From: Candidatus Gaiellasilicea maunaloa
GTDB lineage: Bacteria; Actinomycetota; Thermoleophilia; Gaiellales; Gaiellaceae
Direction: 5' to 3'
Length of the DNA: 47,056 nt
Assembly: GCA_024330215.1 (NCBI GenBank)
Contig: JANDLU010000021.1
Span: forward strand, 1-47,056
The position numbers and the translations under genes were made by a program. Under the pieces are notes generated by a model, which searched no databases, had not been told where the DNA came from, and saw only the letters and a list, made by a program, of their open reading frames with translations. Each line of letters starts with the position of its first letter. Within the stretch, counting starts at the first letter, position 1. This document shows positions 24,393 through 31,811 of this stretch, piece by piece.

Positions 24393-25220
24393 TCAGTCGC
24401 CGACGGGCCGCGTGGCGGCGACTGCGTCGAGCTGATTCGCGTGGTAGAGCACGGAAGCCTCCGCGGTGCGGGTCGCGCCGCGGTCGTGATGGCAGGCGAC
24501 CGCATGGAGCAGCTCGGCTCGCACTCCCGCGTCGAGCGCCTCGGCCCGCTCCTCGATCAGGCGGAGGCCGAGGTGGACATGACCGAGCAGCCGTCCCTCG
24601 TCGGTCTGTCGGAACGCAGGCGCCCGCCCGAGCTCGCGCACGCGACCGACGTCGTGCAGGAGCGCGGCGGCAAGGAGCAGCTCGGCTCGCAGGCGAGGAT
24701 GGAGCTGTGCCGTCTCGCGCGCGAGCGTCGCGACGCCGACCGTGTGCTCCAGTAGGCCGCCGGCGTAGGAATGGTGCGTCTCGGCAGCCGGCAGCGTCCG
24801 GAGCGAGGCCCGGAGCCCCTCGTCGCTCGTGAAGCGCCGAACGAGCGTCGCAAGCCCCGCGTGCGTGATCTCCGCTGCCAGGAACTCGAGGAAGCCGTCG
24901 AGCTCGTCGGCGTCCCGGCGGAGCGCCGGCGTCAGCTCGACGGGATCCGCTTCGGCCGCCTCGACCGAGCGAACCTCGAGCTGGAGGCGCTCACCGAACT
25001 TCGAGACCCGACCCAGCACGCGCACCGCGTCCCCCTCGGCGAAGCGCCCGTCGAGCAGCTCGACGTCGTTCCAGACCCGCGCCTCGATCCGTCCGGTCCG
25101 GTCGACGAGCTCGAGCGCGAGATAGGAAGCGCCCTTCCTCGTCCGCAGCCGCTGCTTGCGCGCGACCGCATAGACGCCCTCGACGACGCGATCCTCCGCC
25201 AGCTCGTTGATCGCGCTCAA
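24393..25220 (-). CDS. YhaM-like 3'-5' exoribonuclease (OB fold plus HD domain)
   Basis: A 275-residue protein. The N-terminal OB fold (YLALELVDRTGRIEARVWND) is followed by an HD domain with ETHHSYAGGLLEHTVGV, LLHDVGRVRELG and AVACHHD, the metal ligands of the family. Start: a TTG at 25220 with GGAAGG four bases upstream gives the family N-terminus (SAINELAEDRVVEG); the frame stays open further back, but that extra part is hairpin-repeat DNA. It likely degrades RNA or single-stranded DNA. Confidence 0.87.
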   Translation of the reverse strand: MSAINELAEDRVVEGVYAVARKQRLRTRKGASYLALELVDRTGRIEARVWNDVELLDGRFAEGDAVRVLGRVSKFGERLQLEVRSVEAAEADPVELTPALRRDADELDGFLEFLAAEITHAGLATLVRRFTSDEGLRASLRTLPAAETHHSYAGGLLEHTVGVATLARETAQLHPRLRAELLLAAALLHDVGRVRELGRAPAFRQTDEGRLLGHVHLGLRLIEERAEALDAGVRAELLHAVACHHDRGATRTAEASVLYHANQLDAVAATRPVGD

Positions 25221-25261
25221 GGTTCCTTCCGTTCGGGACTCAAAGCACGTTTGCCGCCGGA

Positions 25262-25278
25262 GCCGGGCTCTGCCCGGC
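25262..25278 (+). repeat. Hairpin GCCGGGC-TCT-GCCCGGC
   Basis: A 7-bp stem with a TCT loop, the second copy of the element at 11959-11975. The fourth stem pair is G-C here and T-A there. Confidence 0.6.
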
Positions 25279-25327
25279 GGGAGGCGCATTCAGGTTGACG
25301 TGTGGGCCAACGCGAAGGAGGGGGCCC

Positions 25328-25352
25328 GTGGGGGAACCATGGGTTCCCCCAC
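25328..25352. repeat. Perfect hairpin with 11-bp stem and ATG loop
   Basis: Arms GTGGGGGAACC and GGTTCCCCCAC around ATG. It lies in the 178-bp divergent gap between the YhaM-like and DUF1015 genes. Confidence 0.6.
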
Positions 25353-25386
25353 GTTCAATGCTCATGGGCTGAGTCTAGGCCGTTGG

Positions 25387-25392
25387 TAGGCT
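25387..25392 (+). promoter_or_regulatory. Putative -10 hexamer TAGGCT for the DUF1015 gene
   Basis: TAGGCT, six bases, GTG 25399. Confidence 0.5.
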
Positions 25393-25398
25393 CGTCCA

Positions 25399-26478
25399 GT
25401 GGCCGTCGTCAAGCCCTTTCGCGCCCTCCGCTACGACGAGGCGAAGGCGGGGGCGCTGGAGTTGCTCGTCGCTCCGCCCTACGACGTGATCTCGTCCGAG
25501 CAGCGGTCGACGTACCTCGCGCAGCCGCACAACGTCGTCCACCTGACCCTGCCCGACTCCGAGGAGGAGGCCGCGCGTACGCTCGAGCGCTGGCGGGCCG
25601 ACGGAGTGCTCGTGGAGAAGCCGCCTGCCGTCTGGTTTCTCGTCCAGGACTACGTCGGGCCGGATGGGGTCGCTCGGCGACGGAGCGGAATCGTGGCATC
25701 GCTCAAGGTGGAGCCGTACCGGACGCGAACCGTCCTACCCCACGAGCGAACGCACGCCGGCCCGAAGGAGGGGCGGCTGCGGCTTCTGCGCGCGACCGGC
25801 GTTCAGCTCGAGCCGATCTTCCTCCTCTACGACGGGCGTGCGCCGGTCGCGGCGCCGGAGCGGGAGCCAGACCTCGCGGTCGAAGGCGCAAGCCTCTGGC
25901 GGCTCGACGACTCGACCATCGTGCGCGCGTTCGACGACAAGCAGCTCCTGATCGCCGACGGCCACCATCGCTACGAGACCGCTCTCGCGTATCACGAGGA
26001 GGAGGGAACGTCCGCGAGCGCACAGCTGCTCGTCGTGCTGGTCTCGACCGAGGACCCCGGCCTCGAGATCTTTGCCACCCACCGCGTCTTCGCCGACGCG
26101 CAGCGACTCGAGGGCGAACGCGAGCCGGCCGCCGATCCCAAGGCCGCGCTCGAGAGACTTAGTGTTGGAACAACACAAGCTCCTCGGCCGGCCGTCGTCG
26201 AGGTGACGCGCGAGGGTGCCGCGATCGTCCGCGGCGAGCCCGGCCTGCTCGACGTCCAGCTCGTCGACACGCTCGGCCACGAAGGGATCGCCTATACGCC
26301 CAACGCGGGCGAGGCGCTCCGCCGCGTCCAAGAGGCCGAGGCCGCGGTCGCGTATCTGATGCGGCCGACGCGCATCGAGGACGTCTTCGCATTCGCGCGC
26401 CGCGGCGAGGTGCTTCCCCAGAAGACGACCTACTTCTTCCCCAAGCTCGTCTCCGGGCTGCTCTTCCAGCCGCTATGA
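25399..26478 (+). CDS. DUF1015 family protein
   Basis: A 359-residue protein with the DUF1015 signatures: FRALRYDEAKAG...APPYDVIS at the N-terminus, LPHERTHAGPKEGRL, the core LLIADGHHRYETALAYHEE near residue 190, and the C-terminal FPKLVSGLLF. Several family members are annotated as SerB-associated proteins, but no reaction is established. Codons 254-260 (LSVGTTQ) are encoded by a palindromic repeat, within a stretch where the family is variable. It starts at GTG 25399, and its stop overlaps the next ATG by four bases. Confidence 0.88.
   Translation: MAVVKPFRALRYDEAKAGALELLVAPPYDVISSEQRSTYLAQPHNVVHLTLPDSEEEAARTLERWRADGVLVEKPPAVWFLVQDYVGPDGVARRRSGIVASLKVEPYRTRTVLPHERTHAGPKEGRLRLLRATGVQLEPIFLLYDGRAPVAAPEREPDLAVEGASLWRLDDSTIVRAFDDKQLLIADGHHRYETALAYHEEEGTSASAQLLVVLVSTEDPGLEIFATHRVFADAQRLEGEREPAADPKAALERLSVGTTQAPRPAVVEVTREGAAIVRGEPGLLDVQLVDTLGHEGIAYTPNAGEALRRVQEAEAAVAYLMRPTRIEDVFAFARRGEVLPQKTTYFFPKLVSGLLFQPL
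26158..26179 (+). repeat. Copy of the CTTGTGTTG/CAACACAAG palindrome inside a coding sequence
   Basis: Arms CTT-GTGTTG and CAACACAAG with a GAA loop and one bulged A. The 3-prime part is identical over about 20 bases to 31879-31900. It is read in frame by the DUF1015 gene. Confidence 0.75.
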
Positions 26479-27272
26479 GCCCGTGGCTCGAAGCCTGCCG
26501 CGATTCCGTCGCGGACATCCGCGGCGTGCTCGCCGACCTCCCCACGCGGGTCGAGCGCGAGCCGGTGGCGAAGACGGGCGAGGGTGGAGACGACACCACC
26601 GCGATCGACGCGGCGGCCGAGGCCGCAGTGGTCGCGCGACTCGCGCAGCTCGACGAGGGCTTCACGCTCGTCTCGGAGGAGCTCGGCGAGGCGAGCTTCG
26701 GCTCCGGCGGGCCCTGGCGCGTCGTCGTCGACCCGATCGACGGCTCGCTGAACGCGAAACGCGACATCCCGTTCTTCTCGCTCTCGGTCGCCGTTGCCGA
26801 CGGGCGAACGATGGCCGATGTCGTGTTCGGCTACGTCTACGACTTCGGCTCGGGCGAGGAGTGGACGGCCACGCGCGGCGGCGGCGCTCAGCGGAACGGC
26901 AGCGCCCTCGGGGCCGTCCGGCCGAAGGACGAGATCGAGATCCTCTCCTTCGAGGCGACCACCACGGCGGAGGTAGCCGACAAGGCGGCGGCCGTCGCAG
27001 GCATCGCCTACCGGCTGCGGATCATGGGCTCGCTCGCGATCTCGCTCTGCCATCTCGCCGCCGGCCGCGTCGACGGCGTCTGCTCGCTGAAGCCCGCGCG
27101 CTCGGTCGACATCGCCGCCGGTCAGCTCCTCGTGCGCGAGGTTGGCCTCGCGATCGACCTCTTCGAGGCGCCCCCGTTCGAGACGGCGCCGCTCGATCTC
27201 GTCGGCCGTTCGAGGGTCGTTGCGGCAGGAACGCCCGAGCTCTGTGCTCGCCTCGCCGACGCCCTCGCGTAA
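26475..27272 (+). CDS. Inositol monophosphatase family protein
   Basis: A 265-residue lithium-sensitive-type phosphatase fold. Metal ligands are in LVSEELGE, VVDPIDGSLNAKRDIPFFSLSVAV and the C-terminal RSVDIAAGQLLVREVG. Relatives act on myo-inositol phosphate, fructose bisphosphate or PAP; the change of the C-terminal W[DE] motif to SVD makes the specificity uncertain. It overlaps the DUF1015 stop (ATGA). Confidence 0.87.
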   Translation: MSPWLEACRDSVADIRGVLADLPTRVEREPVAKTGEGGDDTTAIDAAAEAAVVARLAQLDEGFTLVSEELGEASFGSGGPWRVVVDPIDGSLNAKRDIPFFSLSVAVADGRTMADVVFGYVYDFGSGEEWTATRGGGAQRNGSALGAVRPKDEIEILSFEATTTAEVADKAAAVAGIAYRLRIMGSLAISLCHLAAGRVDGVCSLKPARSVDIAAGQLLVREVGLAIDLFEAPPFETAPLDLVGRSRVVAAGTPELCARLADALA

Positions 27273-27275
27273 GCC

Positions 27276-27626
27276 TCAGTCGTCCCGAACGTCCATCGCC
27301 GCGACGATGCGCTTCGGCGCCACGAGCCGGTAGCTCTCCTCGATCCAGTCGCGAAGCACGTCGACCGGCAGTTCCACCACGGGCACCGTCACCCAGCCGG
27401 CCTTGCCGAGCCCGTAGCCGGTCGGCGCTGCGCCGTCGATCGAGAGCGCGTGGTCGTGCGCCTCGTCGAGCTTGATCGCGATCGTGCCGGTGTCGACGGG
27501 CGCGTCGCCGAGGAAGACGAAGATCTTGCCGCGCACCTTCGCGACCCGATCGCCCCACGGAAACTCCTCCGTCGTCTCGGGAAGGCCGAGCGCGAACGCG
27601 CGCAGCTCAGTGCGGAGGTCGGCCAT
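27276..27626 (-). CDS. MmcQ/YjbR family protein
   Basis: A 116-residue protein with YjbR features: LGLPETTEEFPWGDRVAKVRGKIFVFLG, then KLDEAHDHALSIDG, and GKAGWVTVPVVELPVDVLRDWIEESYRLVAPKR. The family has a double-wing fold with possible DNA binding. It is convergent with the phosphatase (3-base gap) and divergent from mrp. A TAGCTT lies eight bases before the ATG. Confidence 0.85.
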   Translation of the reverse strand: MADLRTELRAFALGLPETTEEFPWGDRVAKVRGKIFVFLGDAPVDTGTIAIKLDEAHDHALSIDGAAPTGYGLGKAGWVTVPVVELPVDVLRDWIEESYRLVAPKRIVAAMDVRDD

Positions 27627-27634
27627 GCGCGGCC

Positions 27635-27640
27635 AAGCTA
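27635..27640 (-). promoter_or_regulatory. Putative -10 hexamer TAGCTT for the YjbR gene
   Basis: TAGCTT, eight bases, ATG 27626, sharing two bases with the opposite-strand hexamer for mrp. Confidence 0.4.
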
Positions 27641-27644
27641 CCCT
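27639..27644 (+). promoter_or_regulatory. Putative -10 hexamer TACCCT for mrp
   Basis: TACCCT, six bases, GTG 27651. Confidence 0.45.
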
Positions 27645-27650
27645 CTGAGC

Positions 27651-28715
27651 GTGGCCATCGACCGAGACGAGATCGTCCGCGCGCTCGAGCGGGTGATCGA
27701 CCCCGAGATCCAGAAGCCGGTCACCGAGCTCGAGATGGTGCGCGAGGTCGCGATCGACGGTCCGGACGTGACGGTGACGATCGCGCTGACCGTGGCCGGC
27801 TGTCCGCTTCGCAACTCCTTCCAGGAGCAGGTCGCCGAGCACGTCGGCACGCTCGAGGGAGTCCGGCGTGTGGAGCTCCGCTTCGATGTGATGAGCCCCG
27901 AGGAGAAGGCCGCGCTCTCGACGCGACTGCGCGGCGGCCGGCCCGAGAAGTCGATCTCGCTCGATCCGCGGACGCGCGTGATCGCGGTCGCGAGCGGCAA
28001 GGGCGGGGTCGGCAAGTCCTCGCTCACCGTCAACCTCGCCGCCGCCCTCGACGCGCAGGGCAAGAGCGTCGGCCTGATCGACGCCGACATCTACGGCCAC
28101 TCGATCCCGCACCTGCTCGGGATCAACCAGCGGCCGATCGTCGTCGACAAGATGATCGTGCCGCCCGTGCGCGGCCGGCTCAAGTTCATCTCGATCGGCA
28201 ACTTCCTCGACGAGAACGGCCCCGTGATGTGGCGCGGGCCGATGCTGCACCGCGCGCTCGAGCAGTTCCTCTCGGACGTCCACTGGGGCGAGCTCGACGT
28301 GATCGTGATCGACATGCCGCCCGGCACCGGCGACATGGCGATCTCGCTCGGGCAACTCCTGCCGCGGGCCGAGGTCTTGGTTGTGACAACGCCGCAGCCG
28401 CTCGCCCAGGAGGTCGCCTCGCGCGCCGCCGTGATGGCGCAGCGCACCGGCCAGCGTCTCGTCGGCGTCGCCGAGAACATGACCGGCGAGACCTTCGGTG
28501 CCGGCGGCGGCGAGCTGCTCGCGCACGAGCTCGAGACGCCCTTCCTCGGCTCGGTGCCGCTCGACATCGAGCTCCGCGAGGCTGGCGACCGGGGCGAGCC
28601 GGTCGTCGAGTCGCGGCCCGAATCGGCCTCGGCGCAGGCGATCGTGGCGATCGCGGAGCTCGTTGCCGTGCCGCGTCCGGGCGCGATCCAGAAGCCGCTC
28701 ACCCTGCTCACGTGA
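27651..28715 (+). CDS. mrp: Mrp/NBP35-family P-loop ATPase (iron-sulfur carrier family)
   Basis: A 354-residue protein. The N-terminal MIP18/DUF59 domain has LERVIDPEIQKPVTELEMV and TVAGCPLRNSF; the ATPase has the deviant Walker A ASGKGGVGKSSLTVNLA, LIDADIYGHSIPHLLG and VIDMPPGTGDMAISLGQ. The family normally carries a C-x2-C pair near ENM; here that region reads VAENMTGETFGAGGG without cysteines. The GTG at 27651 was chosen because it opens the DUF59 domain, and its stop overlaps the HAD start (GTGA). Confidence 0.9.
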   Translation: MAIDRDEIVRALERVIDPEIQKPVTELEMVREVAIDGPDVTVTIALTVAGCPLRNSFQEQVAEHVGTLEGVRRVELRFDVMSPEEKAALSTRLRGGRPEKSISLDPRTRVIAVASGKGGVGKSSLTVNLAAALDAQGKSVGLIDADIYGHSIPHLLGINQRPIVVDKMIVPPVRGRLKFISIGNFLDENGPVMWRGPMLHRALEQFLSDVHWGELDVIVIDMPPGTGDMAISLGQLLPRAEVLVVTTPQPLAQEVASRAAVMAQRTGQRLVGVAENMTGETFGAGGGELLAHELETPFLGSVPLDIELREAGDRGEPVVESRPESASAQAIVAIAELVAVPRPGAIQKPLTLLT

Positions 28716-29509
28716 GCGCGAGTAGCGGATTGCGCGCCGCCGCTTTCTTCGACCTCGACCGGACGCTCCTGCGGCGCTCGAGCGCGCTCGCGCTCGCCGG
28801 CTCCTTCCGTGAGTACGGCGTGATCGGCCGCAGCCAGCTCGCGAAGGCGGCGGCCTGGCAGCTCCTCTTCGCCGCTCGCGGCGTCGGAGCGGAGGCCGTG
28901 CGCAAGGCCGCCGAGGACGGGATGATGTTCCTGAAGGGCTTCCGGGTGGATGAGCTGCGGACGATGGTCGCGGGCGCGATGGAAACCGTCCTGAGGCCGC
29001 TCGTCTACTCCGATCCGCTCGAGCTCGTCCGGCGCCACCGGGAGCGTGGCGAGCCCGTGTACATCGTCTCGGCGACGCTGCAGGAGATCGTCGAGGAGCT
29101 GGCGCGGGAGCTCGGCTTCGACGGGGCTCTCGGCTCGACCTGCGAGATCGAAGACGGGGTCTACACCGGCGTCTCGCTGCGCGCCTGCCACGGGGAGGGC
29201 AAGGCGGCCGCCGTGCGGGAGGTCGCCGCGGTGGAGGGAATCGACCTCGCCGCGTCGACCGCGTATTCGGACAGCCATACCGATCTCCCCTTCCTCGAGG
29301 CCATCGGCAACCCGGTCGCGGTCAATCCCGACCGGAGGCTCCGTGTGATCGCCGAGGAGCGTGGCTGGCCCGTGCTCGAGTTCAGCGACCTCGCCTTCCC
29401 CGTCGTTCGACGCCCCGCCTCTGTCGGGCTGCGCCCCGTGCTCGTCGGGATCCCGTTCGCACTCGGCGCGGGAGCGGCCGTGTGGGCTGCCCGCCGCCGT
29501 GCAGCCTGA
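28712..29509 (+). CDS. HAD-IB family hydrolase (SerB-like) with C-terminal membrane helix
   Basis: A 265-residue haloacid-dehalogenase-like phosphatase. Motif I is AAFFDLDRTLL, motif II is VYIVSATLQEIV, and motifs III/IV are GEGKAAAVRE and TAYSDSHTDLPFLEAIG. The last 30 residues contain a hydrophobic segment (VLVGIPFALGAGAAVWAA), so the protein is probably anchored to the membrane, as in relatives that handle lipid phosphates. The start is GTG 28712, overlapping the mrp stop. Confidence 0.85.
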   Translation: MSASSGLRAAAFFDLDRTLLRRSSALALAGSFREYGVIGRSQLAKAAAWQLLFAARGVGAEAVRKAAEDGMMFLKGFRVDELRTMVAGAMETVLRPLVYSDPLELVRRHRERGEPVYIVSATLQEIVEELARELGFDGALGSTCEIEDGVYTGVSLRACHGEGKAAAVREVAAVEGIDLAASTAYSDSHTDLPFLEAIGNPVAVNPDRRLRVIAEERGWPVLEFSDLAFPVVRRPASVGLRPVLVGIPFALGAGAAVWAARRRAA

Positions 29510-30233
29510 GGAAGCGTGGAGCCGGCTCGCGGCGCTCGGCTTCGGCGGCGACGACGTCGAGACGCTCTTCGCTCATTTCGACGACGCCGAGCGACGCGGC
29601 AAGCTCGGCCACGGCCACGCGCGGATCGAGTGGCTGGAGACGCAGGAGCTCGATCCGGTGGCGACACCGGTCAAGGCGAGTGCACTTCCGGGCTTCGACT
29701 TCTGGAAGTCGCGTGGCTCGCTGGGCTATCTCGTGCTCGCGGAGATTTGCGCCGAGCTAGCAGAGGCCGAGCCGTGGCCGGTGCGAGTGGTCGCGGCGGA
29801 TGCCTTTCCGACCGGCCACCTCGGCTACTGGGTCCGGTGGCTGGCGGACGCCGGGCTTGTCGCTGCGCTGACCGCGTCCTCGCCTGCCCGGTTGCCTCAT
29901 CCGGACGGTGGCGAGCCGCTCGTCGGCACCACCCCGCTCGCGATCGGGCTCCCGAACCCGGCAGGCGAGCCGATCGTCGTCGACGTCTCGATGGGCGCTG
30001 TGACGTACGGCGACGTGATCCGCGGCGCGGCGCGGCCCGAGGAGCTCGTCCCGTTCGGTGGCGAGCAGGCGTACAAGGCGTTTGCGCTCGCAGTCGGCCT
30101 GGAAGGGCTGATCTCCTCGTTCGTCGGCGACGGGTACGGGATCGTCCTCGTGGCGGCGAAGCCCGAGTTCGACGGTTTCGCCGCGGAGCTGCGCGAGCGC
30201 GCGGCCGGGCTTCGGCTTCCCGGCGACTCCTAG
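29499..30233 (+). CDS. Ldh2-family oxidoreductase, compact form
   Basis: A 244-residue protein with the signature elements of malate/lactate/ureidoglycolate dehydrogenases of the Ldh2 family: GHGHARIEW at the N-terminus, PTGHLGYWVRWL (the conserved active-site histidine region), VGTTPLAIGLPNPAGEPIVVDVSMGAVTYGDV and PFGGEQAYKAFALAVGLEGLISS. The family is usually 330-360 residues, so this one lacks about 90. The start GTG 29499 overlaps the HAD gene by 11 bases. The 3-prime end overlaps a convergent small frame by four bases. Substrate unknown. Confidence 0.7.
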   Translation: MQPEEAWSRLAALGFGGDDVETLFAHFDDAERRGKLGHGHARIEWLETQELDPVATPVKASALPGFDFWKSRGSLGYLVLAEICAELAEAEPWPVRVVAADAFPTGHLGYWVRWLADAGLVAALTASSPARLPHPDGGEPLVGTTPLAIGLPNPAGEPIVVDVSMGAVTYGDVIRGAARPEELVPFGGEQAYKAFALAVGLEGLISSFVGDGYGIVLVAAKPEFDGFAAELRERAAGLRLPGDS

Positions 30234-30349
30234 GCGTTGACGCCGAAGGCGCGGATGTCGAAGCGGCGACGGACCGGCGTCCAGCGCAGCGTTCCGGGTC
30301 CGGGAAGCACATCGATCTCGTCCAAGCGTGCAACCTCATACCGGCTCAT
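30230..30349 (-). pseudogene. Truncated second copy of the cupin gene (39 codons)
   Basis: The ATG overlaps the stop of the cupin/TPR gene by four bases. The ORF reads MSRYEVARLDEIDVLPGPG, then VRRRFDIRAFGVNA and stops. RRRFDIRAFGVNA closely matches IRRYFDIGAFGVNA at the same place in the upstream cupin protein, after which the whole cupin barrel is missing. It may be a decayed tandem duplicate; a functional micro-protein is not excluded. Confidence 0.6.
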
Positions 30350-30969
30350 CCGGCGCCTCCTGGGAACGAAGGATCGTCACGAATCGTCGCGAGGTCGTCG
30401 TCGCTCTGGGCGTACTCGGCGAAGCGGGCGTCAAGCGCGGCCGCGCGGACGAGGTGGGCGACCGCGTCGTGCCTCTCGCCTAGCCGCGCCTCCGCGCACG
30501 CGAGGTTGTAGAGCATGAGCGGCGACTCGGGGAACTCGTTCAGTCCAGCCGTGAGAAGCGCCTTTGCGCCGGCGTAGTCGCCTGCGGTGAAGAGCGGGAG
30601 AGCGGGTGCTCCGATCTCCCAGCCGGTTGGTTGATAGACGACATCCCGTGTCGCCCCGACCGCCAGCACGGTCGTTCCGGCGGTACCCGTAGCGCTGCGT
30701 CGTACCTCTGGCGGAACGAAGACGAGCGTTCCCGGCGACGCTTCGAGCTTCTCGTCGCCGAGCACGAAGGTGGCGGTCCCAGAGAGCACCACGTACAGCT
30801 CCTCCTGGTCCAGGCCATCCGATTCCGTGTGCTCTTGGACAAGTACCGCTCCCGCTTCGCCGGCGGTCCAGGCGTTGACGCCGAAGGCGCCGATGTCGAA
30901 GTAGCGCCGGATCTGAGCCATACCTGCCGCGTCTGTGATCGCTTCGATACTCGCCGTCTTCCAGGTCAC
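30346..30969 (-). CDS. Cupin-domain protein with C-terminal TPR-like region
   Basis: A 207-residue protein. The N-terminal half is a small cupin (EHTESDGLDQEELYVVLSGTATFVLGDEKLEASPGTLVFVPPEVRRSATG); the metal motif is degenerate, with H, E and E visible. The C-terminal half is helical and TPR-like (GDYAGAKALLTAGLNEFPESPLMLYNLACAEARLGERHDAVAHLVRAAALD). The function is unknown. Its ATG overlaps the DUF1028 stop by four bases, so both are translated together. Confidence 0.8.
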   Translation of the reverse strand: MTWKTASIEAITDAAGMAQIRRYFDIGAFGVNAWTAGEAGAVLVQEHTESDGLDQEELYVVLSGTATFVLGDEKLEASPGTLVFVPPEVRRSATGTAGTTVLAVGATRDVVYQPTGWEIGAPALPLFTAGDYAGAKALLTAGLNEFPESPLMLYNLACAEARLGERHDAVAHLVRAAALDARFAEYAQSDDDLATIRDDPSFPGGAG

Positions 30970-31811
30970 GATCTCCTCCTCAGCTCGCCCAGCACGACGG
31001 GGTCGATCGTCGCCTCACCGTCGACGCGCTCCTCCAGGTTCTCGACGCCGGCCCAGTCGGCGAGGCGCTCGTAACCGAGCTTGCCGAGCCGCTCCTGCAG
31101 CTCCGCGCGCAGCTCGTCGTCCACCGGTAGCCAGTCCGAGCGCGGCGTCTTGCCGAACAGGGCCTGGTGGATGCCGTAGATTCGGCGCAGCTCCTCGATC
31201 GGGCGCTCGTGGTCGTCGACGCGAAGGTCGACGACGACGTCGGAGAGGCCCGCGTAGCCGCCGTCGCGCTCGACGGCGAGCAGCGAGGCCGACTGCTGGC
31301 CGCGCCGGTCGCCGCCGGCAGCCTGCGCCGCGGCGAGGCACGCGAGCAGACGCTGCGCAAGGGGGCCGGACGACGCTTCGAACGTCTCGGCGAGCGCGTC
31401 GACCGTCTCGGCCGAGACGAGGATGTTCCCCTGCGCCGCGTAGCCTGGGCCGGTCCGGCCGCCGGCCCAGTCGTGGCACTCCGTGCCGGTGAAGCTCGCG
31501 CTGCGGCCCTCGGCGTCGACGATCCCGAGCTGGCGGCTCTCGCGTTCGTCGTCCGCCTCGGTCAACCGGCGCACGACCTCGGTGGCGGCGAGACCCTGCC
31601 GGAGTAGCGCGAGCCCGTTCGGGCCGTAACGCGGGTTCGCGTACGACTGAGTCGCGACCGCGCCGACGTGCGGCTCGGCCCAGGGCACCACGGAGCCGAC
31701 GGCGAGGAACTTCGACTGCACGGCGACGCCCCACTGGCCGGCATCGAGGTCGCAGGCGACGATCGAGAACGTGCTGACGAGCGGTGCGAAGGGCTTGTGT
31801 TGTTTCAACAC
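30966..31811 (-). CDS. DUF1028 family protein
   Basis: A 281-residue protein with the DUF1028 (Ntn-hydrolase-like) pattern: STFSIVACDLDAGQWGVAVQSKFLAVGSVVPWAEPHVGAVATQSYANPRYGPNGL, GIVDAEGRSASFTGTECHDWAG and GYAAQGNILV. A C-terminal part after residue 220 is a peptidoglycan-binding-like extension. Family proteins normally begin right at STFSIVA; here the only start codons are GTG 31811 and TTG 31808, inside a palindromic repeat, which adds MLKQHKPFAPLV. The role is unknown; relatives occur in amino acid catabolic clusters. Confidence 0.85.
   Translation of the reverse strand: MLKQHKPFAPLVSTFSIVACDLDAGQWGVAVQSKFLAVGSVVPWAEPHVGAVATQSYANPRYGPNGLALLRQGLAATEVVRRLTEADDERESRQLGIVDAEGRSASFTGTECHDWAGGRTGPGYAAQGNILVSAETVDALAETFEASSGPLAQRLLACLAAAQAAGGDRRGQQSASLLAVERDGGYAGLSDVVVDLRVDDHERPIEELRRIYGIHQALFGKTPRSDWLPVDDELRAELQERLGKLGYERLADWAGVENLEERVDGEATIDPVVLGELRRRS

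Noticed and set aside
25221-25289. N-terminal extension of the YhaM-like protein (MRLPPGRARLRRQTC...)
   Set aside because: These codons run through the TCT-loop hairpin repeat; TTG 25220 has a ribosome site and gives the family N-terminus.
25207-25389. Small plus-strand frame in the YhaM/DUF1015 gap
   Set aside because: It consists mostly of the two hairpin repeats and has no recognisable features.
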